Below, piece by piece: positions 15,618-23,715 of a stretch of 42,365 nucleotides of DNA. The stretch's first letter is position 1, and the number at the start of each line of letters is the position of its first letter. The DNA is from CAXNKG01 sp964202965 (GTDB taxonomy: Bacteria; Acidobacteriota; Vicinamibacteria; Vicinamibacterales; UBA2999). The notes under the pieces were generated by a model, which saw only the letters and a program-made list of their open reading frames with translations, had not been told where the DNA came from and ran no database searches. The stretch lies in the NCBI GenBank assembly GCA_964202965.1, contig CAXNKG010000026.1, forward strand, positions 1 through 42,365. Direction: 5' to 3'. The position numbers were made by a program, and so were the translations under genes.

Positions 15618-16627
15618 CAGTGCTCCAGGATGATCTTCATCCGCCCATCCACATCGTCTTCGAGCATCGCGAGAGCGTCGCGCAGCTGCATGAGCGGCAC
15701 CGTCTGCGTGATCAGGGGAGACAGCGACACGGCGCCACGCGCGACCAGGTCGATCGACTCCGGAAAATCCGCGCCGGTCGCCGCGCGCGCGCTGACGAGG
15801 GTCGGTTCCTTGAAATACAGCTGGTAAAAGGGCAGGGCGGCCTCCTGGTCCGTATAAATACCGAAGAGCACGATCGTGCCGCCGGGACGCACCATCGCGA
15901 TGGCATCCGCCAGCGCCTTCATGTGGCCCGTGCATTCGATGACGACGTCGGCGCCGTGGCCGCCGGTCGCCTCCTTGACGGTCCGGACCGCGGCGTCCCC
16001 GCTCGAGCCCGTGAGGTCGGCGCCCAGTTGCGACGCGATGCCACGTTTCCACGCGCTGCGGCTCAGCCCGATGACGGTGGTCGCGCCGTGGGCCTTCGCC
16101 AGCTGGGCGTGCAGCTGTCCCGAGACGCCAAGGCCGACGACCGCCACCGTCTGGCCGGGCGAGACGCCCCCTCGGCGCTGCGCATGCAGGCACGTGGTGA
16201 GCACCTGGATCGCGGGCGCGCTCCTCGTCTCGATGATGTCAGGGAGCGGATAGACGTGGGTCTCCGGCACCACGACGAAATCGGCGAAGCCTCCGTTGAC
16301 TTCGCGGCCGATGATGCCGCCGGTCGGACAGAGATTGGTCCGGCCGGCGCGGCAATCGAGGCAGGTGCCGCAGAAGAGCACGGGATCCACCAGTACCCGC
16401 TGCCCCGGCGCCATCCGGCCGCTGCCGCCGGAGACGACGTCGCCCGCCATTTCGTGTCCCATGATGAGTGGGTAGGCCACCGGCACCGCACCGCTGAAGA
16501 TCTTCAGGTCGGTTCCGCAGATGCCGCTGGTGCGGACGCGTACGAGCACTTCGTGGCAGCGCGGTTCGGGAGTCTCGACGTCTGCGGACGCCAGCTCGCC
16601 GGCGCCCCGCAATACCAACGCGTTCAT
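15617..16627 (-). CDS. Zinc-dependent alcohol dehydrogenase (MDR family)
   Basis: 336 residues. The catalytic zinc region CGICGTDLKIFSG and GHEMAGDV are intact, and the structural zinc site is CGTCLDCRAGRTNLC. The nucleotide-binding motif GLGVSG is near residue 165. It resembles sorbitol/threonine-type dehydrogenases, but the substrate is unknown. It is the first gene of the minus-strand operon, followed with a 4-bp overlap by acyl-CoA dehydrogenase. The start codon faces the FMN reductase gene across an 80-bp divergent promoter region. Confidence 0.9.
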   Translation of the reverse strand: MNALVLRGAGELASADVETPEPRCHEVLVRVRTSGICGTDLKIFSGAVPVAYPLIMGHEMAGDVVSGGSGRMAPGQRVLVDPVLFCGTCLDCRAGRTNLCPTGGIIGREVNGGFADFVVVPETHVYPLPDIIETRSAPAIQVLTTCLHAQRRGGVSPGQTVAVVGLGVSGQLHAQLAKAHGATTVIGLSRSAWKRGIASQLGADLTGSSGDAAVRTVKEATGGHGADVVIECTGHMKALADAIAMVRPGGTIVLFGIYTDQEAALPFYQLYFKEPTLVSARAATGADFPESIDLVARGAVSLSPLITQTVPLMQLRDALAMLEDDVDGRMKIILEH

Positions 16628-16691
16628 GGAAGTGTACGTAGGGCGGCTCCGCGACGAGACGGCATCATCGCGGCGCGGACCCGGCGATCAG

Positions 16692-16697
16692 TATACT
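16692..16697 (+). promoter_or_regulatory. Possible -10 box of the FMN reductase gene
   Basis: TATACT lies 10 bases before the ATG at 16708 in the divergent intergenic region. No convincing -35 box is seen at 16-18 bases upstream, so the call is weak. Confidence 0.3.
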
Positions 16698-16707
16698 GCT
16701 CGCACAT

Positions 16708-17271
16708 ATGCCCACCCTTGGCGTCGTCGTTGGCAGTGTTCGAGAGGGACGCGTCGGCCTGCCGATCGCACAGTGGTTTGTCGAGCGGGCGACGCAGCAT
16801 GCTGCGTTCGAGGCCGAGCTGCTGGACCTGAAGGTCATCAACCTCCCGATTTTCGCCGAGCGGATGCACCCGCGGCTGCGGCAGTACGAGAGCGAGCCGC
16901 AGAAGGCGTGGAGCGCCACGGTCGCGCGTCTCGATGCGTTCGTCTTCGTGACGCCCGAGTACAACTACAGCATCGCCCCGGCCCTGTTGAACGCGATCGA
17001 CTACCTGTCGGCCGAATGGGCGTACAAGGCGGTGGGATTTGTCAGCTACGGCGGCGTGTCGGGCGGCCTGCGCGCGGTCCAGATGGCCAAGCAGACGGTG
17101 ACCGCCGTGCGGATGGTGCCGATCGTCGAGGCGGTGAACCTGCCGTTCGTCGCCAAGCTCGTCGAGGGCGGCGTTTTCAAGGCCGCCGACGTGCACGACA
17201 CCTCGGCCGCCGCCCTGCTGGATGAGCTCGTGAAATGGACGGGCGCACTGGCGTCTCTGCGCGCCCGCTGA
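16708..17271 (+). CDS. NADPH-dependent FMN reductase / quinone reductase family
   Basis: 187 residues, flavodoxin-like fold. The FMN phosphate loop is GSVREGRVG near the N terminus and the flavin-contacting PEYNYSIAPALLNAIDYL motif is near residue 90; SYGGVSGG completes the site. Family members reduce FMN, quinones, azo dyes or metal ions with NAD(P)H in the cytoplasm. It is divergent from the catabolic operon and convergent with the CoA transferase, so it may supply reduced flavin or detoxify quinones from that pathway (inference). Confidence 0.9.
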   Translation: MPTLGVVVGSVREGRVGLPIAQWFVERATQHAAFEAELLDLKVINLPIFAERMHPRLRQYESEPQKAWSATVARLDAFVFVTPEYNYSIAPALLNAIDYLSAEWAYKAVGFVSYGGVSGGLRAVQMAKQTVTAVRMVPIVEAVNLPFVAKLVEGGVFKAADVHDTSAAALLDELVKWTGALASLRAR

Positions 17272-17333
17272 AGCCCTGCGCTTTCGCCAAATCCGGCGCT
17301 CTTTCCTGTTGCGGCGGTCTTCGAGGTCCCGGC

Positions 17334-18524
17334 TTACACGACCTGCCTGTTCCGGAGATCTTCGATCTCTGCGGCGCTCATCCCCAGTTCTCCGAGAATC
17401 GCCGCCGTGTGCTGGCCCAGGGTGGGCGCGGCCCGGCCGGCGTCGCGATCCCCATCGCCACACGTCACCGGGTTTCCGAGAAATCGCAGCGCCCCCGCGG
17501 TGGGGTGTTCGAGCGTCGTGATCATTCCGCGCGCGGCGAGCTGCGGATCGGCGACCGCCTCTCCTATCGTGCGGACGGCGCCGCACGGCACGCCTGCGTC
17601 GCGCAGCTGGCGGGCCCAGTCATCCCGGTCGCGCGACGCGAGGATGGGCGCCAGGATCGCCAGCAGCGCATCCCGGTGTGCGACGCGCTGGGGGTTGGTC
17701 GCGAATCGCGCATCGCCGGCGACCTCCGCGATGCCCGCGGCCCGGCAGAACCGGCGCCACTGCTCGTCATTCCCGACCGCCAGCATCAGCTGGCCGTCGC
17801 GTACGTCGAAGGTGCCATAGGGCACGATGCTCGCGTGCGCGTTTCCCATGCGAGGCGGGTTCGCGCCGGTTGCGAAGTAGTTCGCGGCCTGATACGTCAG
17901 CAGGCCGGCCACCGAATCAAGCATCGAGATATCGACGTGCCGGCCCGTCCCGGTGGCCTGCCGGTCCAGGAGCGCCAGGAGGATGCCCTGCGCCGCGAAG
18001 AGGCCCGAGACCAGATCGACAATCGGCAGGCCCAGGCGGAAGGGCGCGCCTTCGACGTCGCCCGTAATGCTCATGAGACCGCCCTCGGCTTGCGACACCG
18101 CGTCGTACCCGGGCAGGTGGCGCGACGGGCCGGTGTGGCCGTACCCTGAGATCGACGCGTAAATGAGGCGTGGAAACCGCGTGGCCACGGCCGCCGCGTC
18201 GAGTCCGACCGCACCGAGCGTGCCGGGTCGGAAGTTCTCGACGAGCACGTCGGCGCCGACGAGCAGCGACTCGAGGATGGCGCGGCCTTCGGGCTGCTTG
18301 AAGTCGAGCGTCAGGCTTTCCTTGTTGCGGTTCACGCTCAGGAAATAGACGCTCTCACCGCCGACAAACGGCGGCCCCCACGCCCGCGTGTCGTCGCCGC
18401 GCGCGGGGTGCTCGATCTTGATGACGCGCGCGCCCATGTCGGCCAGCATCAGCGTGCAGTACGGGCCTGACATGACGCGGGTGAAGTCGAGGATCGTGAT
18501 GCCGGAAAGGACGCTGGCGCTCAA
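17334..18524 (-). CDS. CaiB/BaiF family CoA transferase
   Basis: 396 residues, typical of class III CoA transferases that move CoA between carboxylic acids. The N terminus ITILDFTRVMSGPYCTLMLADMGARVIKIE and the following DDTRAWGPPF and RNKESLTLDFK are hallmarks, as is YDAVSQAEGGLMSITG. The start is TTG with AGGGAG six bases upstream. That ribosome-binding site touches operator C, so operator C lies in its leader rather than in a normal activation position. The gene is probably part of the neighbouring acid-degradation functions rather than of the metal operon. Substrate unknown. Confidence 0.9.
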   Translation of the reverse strand: MSASVLSGITILDFTRVMSGPYCTLMLADMGARVIKIEHPARGDDTRAWGPPFVGGESVYFLSVNRNKESLTLDFKQPEGRAILESLLVGADVLVENFRPGTLGAVGLDAAAVATRFPRLIYASISGYGHTGPSRHLPGYDAVSQAEGGLMSITGDVEGAPFRLGLPIVDLVSGLFAAQGILLALLDRQATGTGRHVDISMLDSVAGLLTYQAANYFATGANPPRMGNAHASIVPYGTFDVRDGQLMLAVGNDEQWRRFCRAAGIAEVAGDARFATNPQRVAHRDALLAILAPILASRDRDDWARQLRDAGVPCGAVRTIGEAVADPQLAARGMITTLEHPTAGALRFLGNPVTCGDGDRDAGRAAPTLGQHTAAILGELGMSAAEIEDLRNRQVV

Positions 18525-18534
18525 CGGGAGCTCC

Positions 18535-18558
18535 CTGACGAATTCAGCAATTCTTCAG
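18535..18558 (+). promoter_or_regulatory. Operator-like motif C (24-bp variant)
   Basis: On the minus strand it reads CTGAAG, five bases, CTGAA, three bases, GTCAG: the same half-sites as the other copies with three bases fewer between the last two. It lies upstream of the TATAAT of the cytochrome-HupE-RND operon and 10 bases before the divergent CoA transferase start. Confidence 0.6.
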
Positions 18559-18597
18559 AGTAAATCACGACTCCGGCCGCCGGAATGAAAGAACTTC

Positions 18598-18603
18598 TAT
18601 AAT
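18598..18603 (+). promoter_or_regulatory. -10 box of the metal-handling operon
   Basis: A perfect TATAAT 15 bases before the ATG at 18619. No good -35 box is present at the usual distance, which fits a promoter that needs an activator bound at motif C (inference). Confidence 0.55.
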
Positions 18604-18618
18604 GACCGCTCATTCCTC

Positions 18619-19107
18619 ATGAGAATCATCTACGGGTTATTCGCGGTCAGCGTGGCGTTGTTCATCAGCGGGATCGGGTTCGTGATCGCGGCGGCCCGCA
18701 CCGCCCGGGACGCCGGGCCGGCCATCGAAGCGCCGGTCACCGTGCCGGTGGCCAGTGTCGCGCAGATCATGAACGGCATCACCGGACCGAATGCCCGTGT
18801 CGTCTATGAGGCCGTCGGGGCCATCATCAACGCGGACGGCGTGAAGGAAATCGAGCCGCAGAACGACGAGGAGTGGGCGAACGTTGCCAACGCCGCCGCC
18901 GCCGTCATCGAGTCAGGGAACCTCCTGCTCATCGGCGATCGCGCGCTCGACAACGGCGAGTGGGTCACGATGACGAAGGCCTTGATGGAGAAGGGGCAGG
19001 TGGCGTTGAAGGCGGCCGAGGCCAAGGACAAGGACGGCATCCTGGAGATCGGCGGGCCGCTCAACGATACCTGCGATACGTGCCATGCAAAATATCAGCG
19101 TCAGTAA
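18619..19107 (+). CDS. Membrane-anchored monohaem c-type cytochrome, first gene of metal operon
   Basis: 162 residues. A single N-terminal hydrophobic segment (about 5-27) lacks a lipobox and probably anchors the protein. The helical domain repeats the motifs of the 9684 product and ends in CDTCH (Cys152, Cys155, His156), a cytochrome c'/c556-like placement. It may act as electron donor or haem/metal sensor for the operon, but this is unknown. The haem-motif codons lie inside the overlap with the next gene's start (23 bp). Operator C and a TATAAT precede it. Confidence 0.85.
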   Translation: MRIIYGLFAVSVALFISGIGFVIAAARTARDAGPAIEAPVTVPVASVAQIMNGITGPNARVVYEAVGAIINADGVKEIEPQNDEEWANVANAAAAVIESGNLLLIGDRALDNGEWVTMTKALMEKGQVALKAAEAKDKDGILEIGGPLNDTCDTCHAKYQRQ

Positions 19108-19795
19108 GACACTCGGCTTCGCGGCAGCCGTCGTGCTGCTCATCCTCGGTTCTGCGGCTGGCGTCGAGGCGCATGGCGTCTCCGGCAAGGACGCGGTCTT
19201 CCTGCAGGGGCTTCAAGGGCAGGCGATCGGGCCGCTGCTGTACCTGGGCGCGAAGCACATGGTCACCGGCTATGACCATCTGCTGTTCCTGGTTGGCGTC
19301 ATCTTCTTCCTCTACCGGCCGAAGGACGTGCTCCTCTACGTCAGCCTGTTCACGCTGGGACACAGCGTCACGCTGCTGGGCGGGGTCCTGGGCGGCATCC
19401 ACGCCAATCCGTACATCATCGATGCCATCATCGGCTTCTCGGTGGTCTACAAGGCGTTCGAAAATATGGATGGGTTCAGGAAGCTATTCGGCTGGCAGCC
19501 GAACACGCGGGTCGCGGTGCTGATCTTCGGCTTCTTCCACGGCTTCGGCCTGGCCACCAAGCTCCAGGACTTCGCCTTGTCGCCCAACGGGCTCGTCGCC
19601 AACATCGTCAGCTTCAACGTCGGGGTCGAGATTGGCCAGTTCCTCGCGCTCGGCGCCATCCTCATCGGCATTACCTATTGGCGCATGCACCCCTCGTTCA
19701 TGCGGCAGGCGTTTACGGCTAATGCCGTCGTGATGGCGTGCGGGTTTCTGTTGATCGGGTATCAGCTCACGGGCTATTTCCTGCCGGTTCTGTAA
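19085..19795 (+). CDS. HupE/UreJ-like integral membrane protein
   Basis: 236 residues. An N-terminal signal-like helix ends in VEA before HGVSG, so the mature protein may begin with His. Six or so further helices follow with the family motifs MVTGYDHLLFLVGVIF, LFTLGHSVTLL and FGFFHGFGLA, which place His and Asp residues in the membrane. HupE/UreJ proteins are associated with nickel or cobalt uptake; the variant found beside RND pumps is uncharacterised and may handle another metal. The start overlaps the cytochrome gene and has no obvious ribosome-binding site, so it is probably translated by coupling. Confidence 0.85.
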   Translation: MQNISVSKTLGFAAAVVLLILGSAAGVEAHGVSGKDAVFLQGLQGQAIGPLLYLGAKHMVTGYDHLLFLVGVIFFLYRPKDVLLYVSLFTLGHSVTLLGGVLGGIHANPYIIDAIIGFSVVYKAFENMDGFRKLFGWQPNTRVAVLIFGFFHGFGLATKLQDFALSPNGLVANIVSFNVGVEIGQFLALGAILIGITYWRMHPSFMRQAFTANAVVMACGFLLIGYQLTGYFLPVL

Positions 19796-19796
19796 G

Positions 19797-19831
19797 GGAA
19801 CATGGAACTCGGAACTCGGAACTCGGAACCG
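19797..19831. repeat. Tandem heptamer array (GGAACTC units) over a start codon
   Basis: Five 7-bp units: GGAACAT, three perfect GGAACTC, then GGAACCG. The ATG of the 19802 gene spans the end of the first unit, so the array encodes the first ten residues of that protein. Confidence 0.85.
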
Positions 19832-20425
19832 GCGCTTGCGAAGCAGCGCCTTGCCCTCGCCGCGGGCGCCGCCCTCCTCGTGGCGGGCCTCGTCCTCGTC
19901 GCGTTCATCATGCCCGCCGAGTTCGCCGTCGATCCGCTCGGAATCGGCGCGCGCGTCGGGTTGGTCGATCTCGGCGTGACGGGCCAGCAGGTGGAAGCGC
20001 TCGAGCAGGCGGCGGCAGCCGGAGGCGGAGCGGGGCAGGTGGCGATCGTCGTCCCGCAGCAGCGCCCCTACAACAGCGAGACGGTCGAGTTCACCCTGCC
20101 GCCGGGCGAGGGGTGGATCGAATACAAGTACCGCCTCGAACAGGGCGAATCGCTGCTCTACACGTGGTCAGCGGCCGCTCCGGTGAACTGGGAGTTCCAT
20201 GCGGAGCCGGACGGCGGCCCGGCCGGGTACGCCCAGACCTACGAGAAGAGCCAGGGGAGCGCCGCCTCGGGCACCCTGACGGCGCCGTTTTCGGGTATTC
20301 ACGGCTGGTACTGGCAGAACACGGGCGCGCAGCCGGTCACGGTCACGCTGACGAGCTCGGGCTTTTACAACCTGGCCCACGAGTTCAGGCCCGACGGGTC
20401 CGTGAACAACAAGACTTTCCAGTAG
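19802..20425 (+). CDS. Transmembrane anchor protein with beta domain
   Basis: 207 residues. After a repeat-encoded N-terminal tail comes one transmembrane helix (about 20-40) ending in the hallmark FIMPAEFAVDPLGIG, then a Gly/Ala/Glu-rich linker and the periplasmic beta domain. The domain has EYKYRLEQG, EFHAEPDG and GIHGWYWQN, as in the products at 11768 and 27271. Proteins of this kind are named transmembrane anchor protein in proteobacterial metal-RND clusters; no function is proven. Conserved His residues in EFH and GIHG are candidate metal ligands. It starts 6 bases after the HupE/UreJ gene. The tail GTRNSE is probably not functional. Confidence 0.85.
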   Translation: MELGTRNSEPALAKQRLALAAGAALLVAGLVLVAFIMPAEFAVDPLGIGARVGLVDLGVTGQQVEALEQAAAAGGGAGQVAIVVPQQRPYNSETVEFTLPPGEGWIEYKYRLEQGESLLYTWSAAAPVNWEFHAEPDGGPAGYAQTYEKSQGSAASGTLTAPFSGIHGWYWQNTGAQPVTVTLTSSGFYNLAHEFRPDGSVNNKTFQ

Positions 20426-20434
20426 AATCACGAC

Positions 20435-20842
20435 GTGGGCCGGCGACTCCTGTCCTTCGGGCTCTGCATCGCGCTCCAGGTGGGCGCGCTCTCTGCGCCG
20501 TTCGTGCATGCGCATGTCGGCCGTTCGCACGCTGCGCACGCCGGCGGCCGGATTCACACCCACCTTGACGGCCACGTTTCGGCGCATCGTCACGCCGCGC
20601 CTGACGGTCTGGCGGTCGAGACAACCGCCGATGCGGACGCCGACGTCGTCGCGGCGGTCCAGTTGTTCGTCGCGGTGCATACCCTCGCCGGGGCGACGGT
20701 GGCCCTGGCGCTTTCTCCGTTCGCGCTCACCGCGGCACACGTCTCGATGGCGCGTCCCCTGCCCGACATCGTACGGAGTCACGGACCTCCACCGGTTCGA
20801 CCGCTCGCCGCCCGCGCCCCGCCCGTTTCCTTCCTGAGTTGA
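20435..20842 (+). CDS. Small secreted histidine-rich protein
   Basis: 135 residues, GTG start. A signal peptide ends FVHA and the mature region begins HVGRSHAAHAGGRIHTHLDGHVSAHRHAA with more than ten histidines in 35 residues. A hydrophobic segment (about 78-100) follows, then a Pro/Arg tail. It is placed just before the CzcC-type gene, where small His-rich exported proteins are common in metal-efflux operons and are thought to bind metal. I do not recognise a named family. The frame is well supported by its position, but start and C-terminal tail are less certain. Confidence 0.65.
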   Translation: MGRRLLSFGLCIALQVGALSAPFVHAHVGRSHAAHAGGRIHTHLDGHVSAHRHAAPDGLAVETTADADADVVAAVQLFVAVHTLAGATVALALSPFALTAAHVSMARPLPDIVRSHGPPPVRPLAARAPPVSFLS

Positions 20843-20869
20843 CGGCACGCTAGCCGTCTGTCCGGACGC

Positions 20870-20897
20870 GGATCCCGAATCCCGGATCCCGTTCCCC
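20870..20897. repeat. Tandem heptamer array (GGATCCC/GAATCCC units)
   Basis: Four 7-bp units (GGATCCC, GAATCCC, GGATCCC, GTTCCCC) lie in the 77-bp gap before the TolC-family gene, ahead of its ribosome-binding site. Confidence 0.75.
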
Positions 20898-20919
20898 GAT
20901 TTTCTATCCGTGAGGTTCT

Positions 20920-22140
20920 ATGCGTGTTCTTGTCGTACGCGCGGCGATCGGCCTGGCGTGCCTGCCGGCCGCCGCAGGCGCTCAAACGTTGGCGCTGACC
21001 GAGTCAGAGGCGGTTGCCCGCCTGTCGAGCGAGAGTCCCCGCGTGCAGGTCGTGCGTGCCGCCGTTGACGTGGCACGTGCCGACGTGCTCAACGCGGCCC
21101 GCTGGCCGAATCCGCGCGTCTCGTACAACCGGGAAGCGGTCGCCGGCGTGGCCGAGAACTACCTGACCGTGGCGCAGGTCCTGCCGCTGACGGGCCGGCG
21201 CCGCCTGGAGGTCGAGGCGGCGTCGCTCCGCGTCGAGGCGAGCGCCAGCCGTGCCGAGGACCAGGTGCGCCGCCTGGAGGCGGACCTGCGGCTGGCATTC
21301 ACGGACCTGCGGGTCGCACAGACGCGCGAGCGCGAGCTGGCCCGGAGCCGTAATCGTCTACGGGAGCTGGCCGGCATCCTCGAGCGGCGGGAAGCCGCGG
21401 GTGAGTCGCCGGGGTTCGATCGCCTGCGCGCCGAACGCGAGGTCATAGACGTCGATGCCGAGCGTGCCTCGGCGGCCAGCGAACGCGTCCGGGCACAGGG
21501 CGCGCTCGTCGGCTTTTTTGCCGCCGCCCCGGACGTCCAGGTGATTGACGCGATCGACACCGCCCGCCCGCCCACGGTGCTGCCGTCCGTCGACGAACTG
21601 ATAGCGCGTGCGGAGACGCGCGGGGCGTTCGTGGCGCTGCAGCGCGAGCGGGATGCCGCAGCATTCACCGAACGCGCCGCCGGCCGACGGGTGATTCCGG
21701 AGCCGGAGCTCGTGGCGGGTACGAAGTCCTCCAATGCCGGCACGGGCGACGTCGGGAGCATCGTCAGCGTGCACCTCACGCTGCCGCTGTTCGACCGCGC
21801 GCGGCCCGAGCGTGCGGCGGCGCTGGCCAGGGGGGCGCAGGTGCGGGCGGACGCCGACGCGCTCCGCCTGACCGTTCGGGCGCAGATTGCGGCCTGGCGC
21901 GGAGCCGCCCTCGAACGGCGCCAGATTGCCGATCAGTACCGGGCGGCCATCGGGAACAATGCGGAGGAGATCGAGCGCATCGCGCAGGTGAGCTATGACG
22001 CGGGCGAGCAGGGGATTCTGGAACTGCTCGACGCGCACCGGACTGCGGCCTCGGCGCGCGTGCGCCAGGCGCTGCTGGACGCCGCCGTGCGCGAGGCCGA
22101 AATCGAGCTGGCGTTCGCCAGCGGATGGGAAATGCCATGA
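20920..22140 (+). CDS. TolC-family outer-membrane efflux protein (CzcC/CusC-like)
   Basis: 406 residues. A signal peptide ending AGAQ is followed by two tandem TolC repeats. Long Ala/Arg/Glu-rich coiled-coil helices run about residues 55-165 and 255-400 (for example RWPNPRVSYNREAV at the first strand and AGTKSSNAGTGDVGSIVSVHLTLPLFDR in the second). It forms the outer-membrane channel of the tripartite pump encoded by this and the next two genes. GTGAGG seven bases upstream supports the ATG at 20920. The stop overlaps the adaptor start by ATGA. Confidence 0.88.
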   Translation: MRVLVVRAAIGLACLPAAAGAQTLALTESEAVARLSSESPRVQVVRAAVDVARADVLNAARWPNPRVSYNREAVAGVAENYLTVAQVLPLTGRRRLEVEAASLRVEASASRAEDQVRRLEADLRLAFTDLRVAQTRERELARSRNRLRELAGILERREAAGESPGFDRLRAEREVIDVDAERASAASERVRAQGALVGFFAAAPDVQVIDAIDTARPPTVLPSVDELIARAETRGAFVALQRERDAAAFTERAAGRRVIPEPELVAGTKSSNAGTGDVGSIVSVHLTLPLFDRARPERAAALARGAQVRADADALRLTVRAQIAAWRGAALERRQIADQYRAAIGNNAEEIERIAQVSYDAGEQGILELLDAHRTAASARVRQALLDAAVREAEIELAFASGWEMP

Positions 22141-23714
22141 GATTGAAGATTGACGATCGAAGATTGAAGATTGGAATTGCCGGATGGTTGATTGTCGTCG
22201 TGGCGGTCCTGACAGCTGCGTGTAACCGCAGCGAGGCACCGGCACCGGAGGCCGAGCTGCCGACGCTCGATATCACCACCTGGACCGACAAGACGGAGCT
22301 CTTCATGGAGTATCCGCCGCTCGTCGCCGGTGAGAGCGCGCTCTTTGCCGTCCACCTCACGGATCTGCGCGACTTCTCGGCGATGAACAGCGGGCGCGCG
22401 AACCTGGAGTTCACGCCGGAGTCCGGCGGGTCCCCGATTGTCGTGCAGGGCCAGGGCCCCTCGCGTCCAGGCGTCTACCGCGTGGAGGGGGAGATGCCCG
22501 CCGCCGGCCGCTACCGCTGGGCGCTCGTCATCGAGACGCCCGACCTGACAGACCGGCATGACCTCGGAACCGAGACCGTCTTCGCAGAGGAGAGTGCCGC
22601 CGTCGCCGATGCCGAGACGCGTCCTGCCGCAGATGCCTCCGCGATCTCGTATCTCAAGGAACCGCAGTGGACGATCGGCTTCGGCGTGGCCGTCGTGCAG
22701 GAAACCGAGCTGCGCCGGGGCATCCGCGTCCCGGCGGTGATCGAGCCGCTGACGGGCGGCGAGGCGATCGTGTCGGCCCCGTCCAATGGCCGCTTCATGG
22801 CGGCACGTCTGCCGGCTATCGGCGACCGCGTGGCAGCGGGGGAGGAACTGGGGCGTATCCAGCCGCGCCTGGCCGAAGACGGCGCCGACCGCGCCTCGCT
22901 GGCGGCGGTCGAGGCCGAAGCCCAGGCGTCCCTCGAGGCGGCGCGCGCCGACCTGACGCGCGCCGACCGGCTCCTCGCGGACCGCGCCGTCCCCGCCCGC
23001 CGGGTCGAAGAGGCGCAGCGGACGGTGAAGATTGCGGAGGCGAGGCTCTCGGCCGCCCAGGCCCGCCTCGCACAGCGGGACGACACATTGCGCTCGGGTG
23101 GCGGCGCCGCGGCCGGCAACTCGTTCGTGCTGCGGGCGCCGATCGCGGGCCGCTTCGCGGAGATCGACGCGGCGCTGGGCGCCTCGTATGACGAAGGTTC
23201 GCCGCTCTTCCGCATTGTCAGGACCGACGAGGTGGAGCTGCAGGCCCACGTCCCCGCTTCGGATGCCCCGTTCACGCAGCCGGTGACCGCGATTGCGCTG
23301 GAGGTGTCCGGGCGGCCCGATCCGATCGTGCTGGAGCCGGGCCATATGCACGACGCCGGCATTCTCGATCCCGTCACGCGCGCGCTGCCGGTGCAGTTCC
23401 AGGTGCGCAACCCGAACGGGCAGCTGCTCATCGGCCAGACCGGCACGGCGGTGCTCTACATCGGCGCGCGGCAGAAGATGCCTGCCGTCCCGAAAGAAGC
23501 GGTGTTGACCGAGGCCGGGCGGCCCTACGTCTTCGTCCAGCTCGGTGGTGAGAGCTTCGCACGGCGGTTCATCGACATCGCCACGCGTGACGGCGACATG
23601 GTTGGCATCCGGGCCGGCCTCCGATCCGGCGAGCGTGTCGTGACGCGCGGCGCCTACGACGTCCAGCTGGCCTCGGCCGCCGGCGGCCTACCCGCGGAAG
23701 GGCACGTGCACTGA
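22137..23714 (+). CDS. RND efflux periplasmic adaptor with extra N-terminal Ig-like domain
   Basis: 525 residues, longer than usual adaptors. A short repeat-encoded tail (MRLKIDDRRLKIG) precedes a lipoprotein signal with lipobox LTAAC. Next comes an Ig-like domain of about 110 residues (TLDITTWTDKTELFMEYPPLVAG to TETVFA), then the membrane-fusion core: lipoyl halves around SAPSNGRFMAARLPAIGDRVAAGEELG and FVLRAPIAGRFAEIDAALG, a coiled-coil hairpin between them, and beta-barrel/proximal domains. It links the pump at 23716 with the channel at 20920. The extra domain could present metal to the pump (inference). Confidence 0.88.
   Translation: MRLKIDDRRLKIGIAGWLIVVVAVLTAACNRSEAPAPEAELPTLDITTWTDKTELFMEYPPLVAGESALFAVHLTDLRDFSAMNSGRANLEFTPESGGSPIVVQGQGPSRPGVYRVEGEMPAAGRYRWALVIETPDLTDRHDLGTETVFAEESAAVADAETRPAADASAISYLKEPQWTIGFGVAVVQETELRRGIRVPAVIEPLTGGEAIVSAPSNGRFMAARLPAIGDRVAAGEELGRIQPRLAEDGADRASLAAVEAEAQASLEAARADLTRADRLLADRAVPARRVEEAQRTVKIAEARLSAAQARLAQRDDTLRSGGGAAAGNSFVLRAPIAGRFAEIDAALGASYDEGSPLFRIVRTDEVELQAHVPASDAPFTQPVTAIALEVSGRPDPIVLEPGHMHDAGILDPVTRALPVQFQVRNPNGQLLIGQTGTAVLYIGARQKMPAVPKEAVLTEAGRPYVFVQLGGESFARRFIDIATRDGDMVGIRAGLRSGERVVTRGAYDVQLASAAGGLPAEGHVH
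22140..22174. repeat. Tandem heptamer array (AGATTGA units) inside a coding start
   Basis: Five 7-bp units: AGATTGA twice, CGATCGA, AGATTGA, AGATTGG. It begins at the overlap of two genes and encodes the N-terminal tail of the RND adaptor ahead of its lipoprotein signal. Confidence 0.85.
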
Positions 23715-23715
23715 C

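Noticed and set aside
15618..16193. Upstream extension of the acyl-CoA dehydrogenase frame
   Set aside because: Overlaps the zinc dehydrogenase gene; ATG 15617 gives the normal family N terminus and an ATGA junction.
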